NCBI GenBank assembly: GCA_027575765.1
Contig: JANBPT010000154.1
Coordinates: 1 to 64,000 of the forward strand
From: Tieghemiomyces parasiticus
Taxonomy: Eukaryota; Kickxellomycota; Dimargaritomycetes; Dimargaritales; Dimargaritaceae
Direction: 5' to 3'
DNA length: 64,000 nt
Position numbers and translations under genes: made by a program. The notes beneath the pieces were generated by a model that worked only from the letters and a program-made list of their open reading frames with translations, was not told the DNA's origin and did not search any database. Positions 56,401-64,000 of this stretch are shown here, in pieces (the first letter of the stretch is position 1; each line of letters begins with the position of its first letter).

Positions 56401-58219
56401 TAGCACGGGCGTCCCGTTCCCTTCCATTGGGCAGGGATTCTGGCGGGTCAGGTTCATCACCAGACCTAGCACGTACAAAGGGTACCACTAGGCCGCTGAC
56501 CGTTGGGACTCCCCAGCACGGCTGCGGCGGGCATCAGCGGCTGGCGTTAGCTTAACCAACTCCTAAGCTGGGGGCCGGGCAGGCAGGTTGACCGTGGCGG
56601 CCGTGGTTGCGGCCATTATGGCCAAAGGGTTGATGGGTCCCCTCGGGACTATCGCCAGTCACGAGGTGTGCAAGGAGGATAAGGTGGCTAGGGGTATGCG
56701 GCCTTCCACTGCTCTTGCGCTTTTGGTTTTGGAAGGCGCACGACGGTACCGCCACGCCGTTCGGGAAAACACAGGTTGTTAGTTAAGGTGGATTAATCCG
56801 CCAACGGTGCTTGGATCTTTCTGGTGGACCCAAAACGGAGCTGAAGCATTGCAGGTATGTTATACGCTTGGATACGTACTACCGTCGTGTATCGTTTCCG
56901 CGGTGGGCAGCATCCGGCATCTTTCTGGTGTTGTCTTCATAGCGGTCGCTGTGAGGTGTGTTTATTCAAGGCGTGGCTTCACCGCCCTATCTTGTGATCT
57001 TAAGGCATTTCGCCCCATCTCGTGTTCAACAGGCTCGACTCTAAATAGCACCCCCTCCCTTATATCCAATGTCCCCGTACTTGATCAATGCCTTCAGTGC
57101 CCCTTTGTATTTACCGTTCTTGTGCGAGTATCATTATGTACCCTCACGTTGTCTCCCCACCCCCGCCAGCATGTCCGCTGCTTACACACTCGCTATTGCG
57201 CCCAACGAGTTTTCGTTCCTCTGATCTTAATTCCCACTTCTCTGCTCATTCGATAGCTTGCTTCTTTTCATTATTCATTGAAACCAAGCAGTGATTACCG
57301 AGACCCTGGCTCGGGTGTCCCATGTAGACATGCTGCGGTATAGGAGTATCGACTGTGGCCCGGCCAGTCGAACTCTACCAAAATGCGGGGCTACGTGTGG
57401 TAGCCTACTCAATCGCAAACGCGGTCTTCGGCTTACCGTAGCTGAGTCACAAAGGCCTGCGTCCCGATCAAACCGGTATACTATATTTAACGGAGTAATG
57501 GGTTCCTTACACTGCTGGATATGGCGAGTGACTCGCTAAACGTATTAACATGCTCATCAATTTCAGCTGAAATTCTAGCCAATAAAACTAGAACCTAATG
57601 GTAGGTGATCGTGTAAGCTCGATTGCTGGGCCGCTAATTAAGGGAGGTAGTGTAGGTCAGCTCCAAACTAGGGATTTACCATACTGGTCTAGGCCAGGAA
57701 TATAAGGCACTGGTGATCATGGTGGCGCTGACAAAAGGCTGCGGTGAGACTACCAATCCACCGCTTGAACCGATCGGAGGCCCCCCCCCTCTCCACCCAC
57801 TCAAGCCTCACTTGACGCTAAGCAGGTTGAGCCAGTCCAGGGTGACAAACCATTGAGGTCAACCAGTATACCCCATTCCCTGCCATTTGAGCGCTCTACT
57901 GGCCCATTATTCTGCGGGCAACCTTTATCACGTTTGCTACCCCTCCCCCCATGCCTTTTCATTTCGCGGTTAAACTGTCATCCCACACTGTGTGGTAGAC
58001 TCTGCCCTTGTGCAGCCTGGTACCATCGAATACTGAATAACAAGGAACCCCCCCCCATCCATTGCATTCCTTCGCCACTTTCGCATCACCACCATTACCC
58101 AACCGGATACGTTCCCTTGCTCTAACAATTAAAGGATTACCAGCATTCGATCCTCATACCTCCTATTTGACCCTCTTCTATATCCCTTCATCCCGATTTC
58201 ACGTCATATCCTTTGCATA
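53407..58219. other. Gene-poor 4.8-kb region; possible MutL-like relic
   Basis: The first kilobase is purine-rich on the plus strand (leader side of the minus-strand cyclin). At 54715 an ATG after a C/T-rich leader opens a basic 99-codon frame. Around 55070-55210 a reading frame followed by a one-base shift gives GVPGS then SFAVRDLLFNT, reminiscent of the GT-x-V-x-V-x-DLF-x-N element of MutL homologues. A frame at 55663-55810 (LYTGCPQVDMVFTSDKKKP) could be a later part. The rest shows no coding signal, and a full gene could not be assembled. The last 350 bases are a C/T-rich leader for the next gene. Confidence 0.35.
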
Positions 58220-59662
58220 ATGAACAATCTAGCCGGTGGCACGGCCCCCGCCGGCGAACCGCGGAAGCCGACGACCGATGAGCGCAAAGCCCTTGCCAAC
58301 CGACTGGCCGTACTTCTTCGCCCTGTTGCGCAGGGTGTCGATGGGAACACTCTGGACAAGATTCTGGCTGAAGCCGAGGCCAAGGCCTACCAAATGTGCC
58401 GAACCACTGCTGAGTATCAACAATTATTTTATCAGCAGGTACAAAACATCCACACGGCCCTGGCGCAGCGTAATAACGCCGCCGTGGCTAATAGCGCGGC
58501 TGCCGCAGCGGCGGCGGCAGGGGGTGGTAATAACAACCAGGCCGTCATGGCCGCTGCCAACCAGGCGTTCATGACCCAGCAGGCCCAGCAGTTACTAGCC
58601 CAACAACAGCAGCAAAAGAAGCAGCAGCAGCAACAGCAACAGCAGCAGGCCCAGCAGCAGCAGCTCGTGCAGGCCCTGAGTGCCGTCCAGAACGACCCTG
58701 CCGCCGTGGCCGCCCACTTGAACAAACTGCGCGCTCAGATCGCCCAGAACAACTCCAACGCCCAGCTACAAGCGCAGGTCCAAGCCCTTAGCCGGTTGCA
58801 AAACGAACAACAGCAACAGCAGCAGCAGCAGGCCCAACAGCAGCAACAGCAAGCCCAGCAGCAGCAACAGCAAGCCCAACAGCAGCAACAACAGCAGCAG
58901 CAGGCCCAACTCCACCAGCAACAGCAGCGGCAACAGCAGCAGCAACAGCAACTCCAGAACTTAAACGCCATGGGTCTCCTGCAGTCCCCGGTGGGTCGTC
59001 CGGTACCGTTAACCACGCCTGATGCCAACAAGGCCCGCGGCAACCCCACGCCCCCTGCACCAGGCCTGTCTGGGGGGCTCCAGGCCGGCGTCCGTCCCCA
59101 GCAGCCCAACTTAAACTCCGCCAACTTAGCCATCGTCCAGCTCGCACGGGGCCTTCCCCAACAAATCCCGCCGGAGGGCTTTCCAGTCACTGTCAACGGC
59201 ACGACCTCGGTGATTACTTCCGAACAGGCGAATATAATCCGCCAGCGTGCCGCCGAAGTCCTCCGCGCACAGTTCGGGGCCCAGGCCCAAGCGCAAGCCC
59301 AGCAACAGACGCAGCAACAACATCAGCAGGGGTCCCAGAATGCGAACGCTGCGACGGCAGCGCCGAATCCCCCAGCACAATCCCAACCGAAACCCCACCA
59401 GCCGTCACCCGCTCAGAACTCCCATCCGGCCATGATGATGAGCCCGCCCGGCCAGGTGGCCCCCAACCCAAACGGCGCCGCTACTGCCGCTGCCGGGAAT
59501 AACCTTCCCGGAGCCATCCAACCCCGACCGGGTATGATGCCCAACCAGAACTTTGCGGCAGCGGCGACAATCGCCGGGGTCGGTCGGCCCGCTAACTTTA
59601 CCCCCCAGCACCTGCAGAAGCTCGCCGAGATGAGAATACAGCAGCAACAGTTTCTCCAGGCT

Positions 59663-59703
<41 letters not shown>

Positions 59704-59719
59704 ACAGCAGCAGCAGCAG

Positions 59720-59757
<38 letters not shown>

Positions 59758-61992
59758 GCAGCAAGCTCATCAGCACCAGGCCCTCGCACTCCAGCGGGCC
59801 CAGTTACAGGCTCAACGGCCTCACACGTCGGTCCAGCCCAACCAGGACACTGCCACAACGGGCCAGCCCAACCAATCAGTACCTAATCAGATGTTACAGG
59901 GAGGTGGACCCACGAACCCCCCCGCCACGACCACTCCTGCTCCGCCACCAGCGAAAGTCCCTCCCCAGCCCACTCCAGCGCCACCCTTGGCCACCACTAC
60001 CACCACCGCCGCCGGTACTGCCACTCCCGGTGCGCCAGTATCCGGAACCAGCGCCGCGGCCGCAGGGAACGAAGACCAGTCGGCGCGCATCAAGATACTG
60101 TTTAGCCGGGGGGCTCTGTCCCTCGACACCGAAAAGCTTCTAGTCAACCTCACCGACGCGCAAAAGATCGAAATCAAGACGCTCCTGTATCAGTACGCAC
60201 CGTACTTTAATCGACTTGAACAGGCCTTCCTACCCCTGTTTCGCTTCGCCCAAACCAAGGACAATGCAATGCGGCTCATATCCCTCGTAAGTACAGTGGT
60301 GTGGCTCTCCGTCTTTACATGATCGCTGATGCAAGGAAGGAGGACAATCGCCTTTTTTTTTGCGCGGGCGTGTACTGTGTCCTTTTGGCGATCTGACTGC
60401 GGACTGCGCCACCAGATCAAGAATTTTTTATTTATTTACTTGTATTGCCAAAGATTAATCGATTGGGGGTCACCAACTACGGGTGTTGGTCAAGCTATAT
60501 GTGTGCGAGTGCCCACTTGCGTGCATCCTTCCCACCGTCGGAGTTTGAAGTCGCCGATCAGGAATCCTATTTCGGCTCCTTTTTGATTCACCGAATGCCT
60601 ACTAATTCTTCGATATTTTGTAACACCACCTTCCCTATGTACACCTATTCGCTTTGGACCGCAACAAAACCCACCACAACGACCATGCTCCGCTCACAAT
60701 CCGAACTGTCGCTGTCTGCCTGGCTCCAACGCGAGCAGAAAGCGCTATTTACTCGCCAGTGGGAACTAGTTGCGGAAGACAAGTACATTTGCATGCCGGA
60801 GACCTTCCGCGGCCACTGTGTCTCCGCCCAGAACGTCCTGCAGAAGGTCTGGACCTACATTGGCAACGGCCAGCCCCCACTTACTCTAGGTACGGTGCCA
60901 GATACTCTGCAGGTGGAGCGTGACAATGTCGATGAATTTAGCAAAGCCGTCAAGCACCCGTTGTCCTCGACCGACCTTAAACTGCCAGCCCGCAAAAAGG
61001 GTGCGGCGGCAGTTAAATCGGAGACGTTGTCGGAGACTGCTAGCCCGGCCGCAGGATCCCTGGCGGCCACCGTCGCGGCAGCCGTCGGGATAACAGCCAA
61101 GGACGAGACCGCAATGGCCGGTAACAAAGTACCAGCGGTCGAAATGAGTCCGAGTATGGCCAAGTCTATTTTACCGCCCGCCACCGCCAATGAGTCCACC
61201 ACCCCCAAGAGCCGGCCCATCAAGAATCCTGCTACGAAGGCTAAACGCGAGTCAGCCAAGAGTAAAGCCGCCGCGGCCAAGAAGGCTGCAGCCGCGGCCG
61301 CGGCAGCCGCAACCGCAGCCGGTTCGACAAATCTTGGTGTTGAGGGAGGGTCCACCGCACCCTCCACCGTGTCTTCCGCACCCGGAGCTAGCGGCTCGAT
61401 TGCCAATACGGCTGGCGCCCAACCGGGCATGACAGGGTCTGGCACTCACGGCGCCCAAGCCAATCTGATGCCCGCGACCGTTGGTGCTTCGCCGGCCATG
61501 GCGGCGCGGATGCCGATGGAACCCAGTATGACCACCGGAGACGGCAAACATTTGCCGAACATTTCGTCCGCGGGCGCAACGCCGTCGTCGATCGCGAAAG
61601 CTTCATCAGCCAGTGGAGCTGCCACCGCCGCAGGCTCAATGGACGCGGCAGCGCATCCAAACGCTGCTGCCTCAACGACGCCATCCGCCACCGCCGCGCA
61701 TTCCTCGGGATATGGACCGTCGGCGCCATCATCATCTACTGCCACGAACCCCACCGCCTCGGCGCCATCGCAGCGCGTACCGATCCCTACGGATTCCGAA
61801 AAATGGGCACGACCGGCCGACTACTTTCTGGGTATGCTGCACAATCTGGTGGTCGATACGCCGAGCGATGCCGTGGCCGAGGTGCTCAACGAAGCCCTGC
61901 TGCAGCCCCAGGATCTCGGGTTTAACGACTCGTACTTCCTTACGACGTCCGGCGAGGTTGGGTACGACACTTTTATCGAGCCGACGTTTTAG
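58220..61992 (+). CDS. Polyglutamine-rich transcriptional coactivator, Med15/Gal11-like
   Basis: Two main exons. Exon 1 is 58220-60286 (689 codons) and ends at a clear donor (CTC|GTAAGT). Exon 2 ends at 61992; its acceptor is either 60543 (exon from 60544) or 60561 (exon from 60562), both phase 0, giving about 1170 residues. The N-terminus is helical (RKALANRLAVLLRPVAQG, then IHTALAQRNN). Three Gln-rich blocks follow: about 110-150, about 195-250 (QQQQ spaced by Ala) and a pure run of 34 Gln at 59663-59764 encoded by mixed CAG/CAA. A conserved-looking helical domain precedes the intron (TDAQKIEIKTLLYQYAPYFN, then RFAQTKDNAMRLISL), resembling the fungal Med15 region just before its MKLMFEDQ motif. 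Exon 2 has SAWLQREQKALFTRQWELV, a long Ala/Ser/Thr linker and a C-terminal domain (ADYFLGMLHNLVVDTPSDAV). Med15 is the Mediator tail subunit contacted by activators. The layout fits, but the family call is moderate; another Gln-rich coactivator is possible. Confidence 0.6.
59663..59764 (+). repeat. CAG/CAA repeat encoding 34 glutamines
   Basis: Thirty-four uninterrupted Gln codons, CAG and CAA interspersed, which should make the tract less prone to slippage than a pure CAG array. Confidence 0.9.
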
Positions 61993-62316
61993 GCCGGCCT
62001 GCTAGGGGTCCTTCATACCTTTCGTTGAAACGTCCCATCCAAGCTGCGAATCGGGTGTTCATTAATATAATTCTTCGTGGGCCTGTGCTCAATGTATTTA
62101 GTATATCGAGTAACCGTACAAATTAGGTGGCGAGAGGTGGGGCACAAAGTGTATGAGCTCTGGTATGTGTTTCGGGATGCGTAATCAGGTGGTGACCGTC
62201 GACTGTAAATGGAAAACAAAAAACTAAGTTTGTAAGCTTACGATGGATGTACAAGTGATCACGTCTGTTCTAAAAAAGATGATAATAATAGTAATACAAC
62301 GTCCTGTATTGTGACA
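61993..62316. other. Shared 3' region of convergent genes
   Basis: 324 bases between the Med15-like and MZT1 stop codons, AT-rich, holding both terminators. No further gene is seen. Confidence 0.6.
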
Positions 62317-62829
62317 TCACGGCCCGGTGTTACCAGTGGTTGCCTCGGCCTCACGCCGTAACTCTTTGACTACGCCAGCCACAGCCTCGGGGTTAATACC
62401 CATCTCGCAGAGTTTAACGCACTGGACCAGGGCTTCCCGGCTCAACTCAGTACCAAGCAACGTGGCCATTTCGTGGAGAACTAAATAGGCGGCAACGGTT
62501 GGGAAGTGATTAAGTTGAAGGCGCTGTTGTAAAAACATGTCAGTTCAATAAGGTGACAAACTATCTCCCAGGCATGTCAAACTGCGGCTTCGTTCTGAGT
62601 AGTAGCAGAAGATGGCCGTTATAAGAGCTTCCCAACGGTGGGAGGGGGGGGGGACCCGCACTCAGCATTTGATATTTGAGTGGCTATGTCCCTGGAGGCG
62701 ACAGAGTAGTGGTGATAAAGTTTTGGCCACTTGAAGCTGTCGACACTTACCGTCCATGGTCTCGCGGGAAGCTAGCCGTTTTTCCTCGAGGTTCGTGTTG
62801 GCTGGTAGGTGGGATCGGGAGGGATCCAT
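62317..62829 (-). CDS. MZT1: MZT1 (MOZART1) gamma-tubulin complex recruitment factor
   Basis: Two exons on the minus strand, 62829-62751 and 62480-62317, phase 1 (donor G|GTAAGT, acceptor TTTAG), 80 residues. This is the usual size for the family (human 82). Joined across the intron the protein reads RETMDVLHEMATLLGTELS, then LVQCVKLCEMGINPEAVAGV and VKELRREAEA, which follows human MZT1 (RETMDVLLEISRILNTGLD, CVRLCEQGINPEAL, VIKELRKATEA) closely throughout. MZT1 binds the N-termini of gamma-tubulin complex proteins and is needed to recruit and activate gamma-tubulin complexes at spindle poles. The start at 62829 gives a short polar N-terminus. The conserved splice position inside MD|V supports the model. 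The gene would be missed by any open-frame scan because each exon is short. Confidence 0.95.
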
Positions 62830-63165
62830 AGTGAGGGGAATGAGGGTTGAGCGGGGAGGAAGGATATTGAATTTGCCGTATGGGCTGTATTGAAAAGCTG
62901 AAGGCGGAATGTAGTGTATGATCATAACAGACGTCCACGGTAGGGAGATTCCAGTAATGTTGACAATCGGGGCGATGGAGAGAGTGGACGACGGCTGGGA
63001 ATGGCATGGACTAAGCAATGTTCCCACCCATGGATGGCGGACACTTTGGTGAAACACGGGCACGGCACTGGGCCAGTGGTGTTGTTTTCGGGTCACTATG
63101 GTCAAATTATACGTCAAACGTCCACTAAGTATCACCTAATATAGGCGCCTCATATTATCGGGTAT
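62830..63165. other. Upstream flank of MZT1
   Basis: Purine-rich on the plus strand next to the gene, as at other minus-strand leaders here. No gene is visible. Confidence 0.5.
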
Positions 63166-63890
63166 TCAAATCTAAATCGCATCTATTCAATATAGTCACC
63201 ACCACTCTGGACTACCCGACATGCCCGTTCTAACCAGTCATCGATGTAGAGTCTGAAGGAGCTTGGCTAGCTCCAATTGCCAGGTGGCTACGACCGCCTC
63301 CAGGGTGGTGAAGTTTCTACCCCTCAGCCGTCGTTTGACACCCCTAAACAGCCAAGGGCTGTAGAAAGTTTGGTACTCGGGTACAACTGGCCGCGCCTGG
63401 GTAAAATAACACTCTGCCTACCCTTCAACGTGCCCTCAGGTATGCCACAGCCCGGGTGAGTCTGGGTTGAAACAGGTCCCCGTTTAGGGCGCTACCTCCG
63501 GTGGTTAGAACCCCCAAGTAGATTGTGCAGGTACCCCTAGTCGTTCTCGCTTGTGGCAGTCAAGCCTAGCAGGTACGCACTGGCTCGTCGGACTCTTCTA
63601 GGAAAACAGTGTTCATAAGGTACCTGCTGGCGGTGCTGGTCGCTGGTGGGGTTGCGGGGGATCCGGCAGCTGAAAAGGGCATGCCATCTCAGATTCCCCC
63701 GCAGGGGGTTGCGCATGGTGGTAGGGGAAGTGGGCCAGGCATGAGCTAGTTGGTCCGCAGTCAGTGGAGAGACCTCCTCCAGCAGCCTCAGAGCTATGGC
63801 CCCGCAAAGGTTGCCAATGCTGTCTGACGGGTGGCCAAACCTAGGCTCCTCTTCAAAGGAGTAGTGGCCTGTACCACAAGCGAGCTCGTT
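63166..63890 (-). mobile_element. Tc1/mariner-like element, copy 2 (internally reduced)
   Basis: Same unit and orientation as 50477-51201 (constant offset 12689), with about a dozen single-base differences. The transposase-like ending is kept but with changed last codons: GGDYIE plus TAG here, GGDYIK plus TAA in copy 1. Both copies share the same short, frameshifted middle, so they derive from one already reduced element and not from two separate deletions. The flanks differ on both sides. Confidence 0.55.
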
Positions 63891-64000
63891 TCCTGTTGAT
63901 GGTGATACGGCCAGATGCAGCCTATCATAGCAGGGCTCTCAGCTCACGTTAAAGGCTATTTGCCTTGCGGCCCGCATATTGACATTGTTTAATGAGGACC

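Noticed and set aside
59405..59776. Minus-strand frames made of long Leu runs (also 58766-58951 and related Cys-run frames at 58432-58725)
   Set aside because: They are the antisense reading of the CAG/CAA glutamine tracts of the Med15-like gene.
1..64000. CRISPR array, bacterial operons, riboswitches
   Set aside because: No regularly spaced repeats were seen, and the genes are eukaryotic with spliceosomal introns.

Overview
The window is nuclear DNA from a fungus. Genes sit on both strands without operons, most carry short GT..AG introns (mostly about 80-340 bases), and the products are fungal: a Crh-type cell-wall transglycosylase, an Mcm1-type MADS-box factor, an Ecm4/Xi-class glutathione transferase, a Swf1-type palmitoyltransferase and a Pho80/Pcl-type cyclin. 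RNF181-, MZT1-, UBE2L3- and p31comet-like genes, which are rare or absent in yeasts, together with long gene-poor stretches, point to an early-diverging lineage (a zoopagomycete such as Kickxellomycotina or Dimargaritales would fit). That placement is inference; I cannot name the species.

Layout. 1-172: tail of a Cys-rich gene (DUF4211-like). 3.5-4.8 kb: GPI-anchored Crh glycosidase. 5.2 kb: tRNA-Pro. 7.4-8.3 kb: MADS-box factor (minus). 8.3-20.4 kb: gene-poor; the first 5 kb is strongly purine-rich on the plus strand, and no gene could be supported. 20.5-28.5 kb: accessory AT-richer block with three predicted secreted proteins on the minus strand. Two are diverged paralogues that share a 641-base, about 99.5% identical promoter-plus-signal-peptide cassette. 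LTR-like repeats lie at 23.0 and 30.4 kb. 31.0-49.7 kb: gene-dense housekeeping block holding a two-helix mitochondrial-type membrane protein, tRNA-Lys, an RNF181-type RING E3, TDP1, a basic hypothetical protein, a Xi-class GST, a PARP-zinc-finger/AT-hook protein, a UBE2L3-type E2, a p31comet candidate, 5S rRNA and the Swf1-type DHHC enzyme. 50.5 and 63.2 kb: two copies of a 725-base Tc1/mariner-like element with its catalytic middle apparently missing. 52.0-53.4 kb: Pcl-type cyclin. 58.2-62.0 kb: polyglutamine-rich Med15-like coactivator. 62.3-62.8 kb: MZT1.

Gene models for the multi-exon genes were built by hand from splice signals, reading-frame phase and family motifs; exon coordinates are given in each entry. 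The genes are independent transcription units. The only visible theme is cell division and genome maintenance (TDP1, p31comet-like, MZT1, cyclin, PARP-finger, E2/E3). The most interesting part of the window is the secreted-protein block with its shared cassette.
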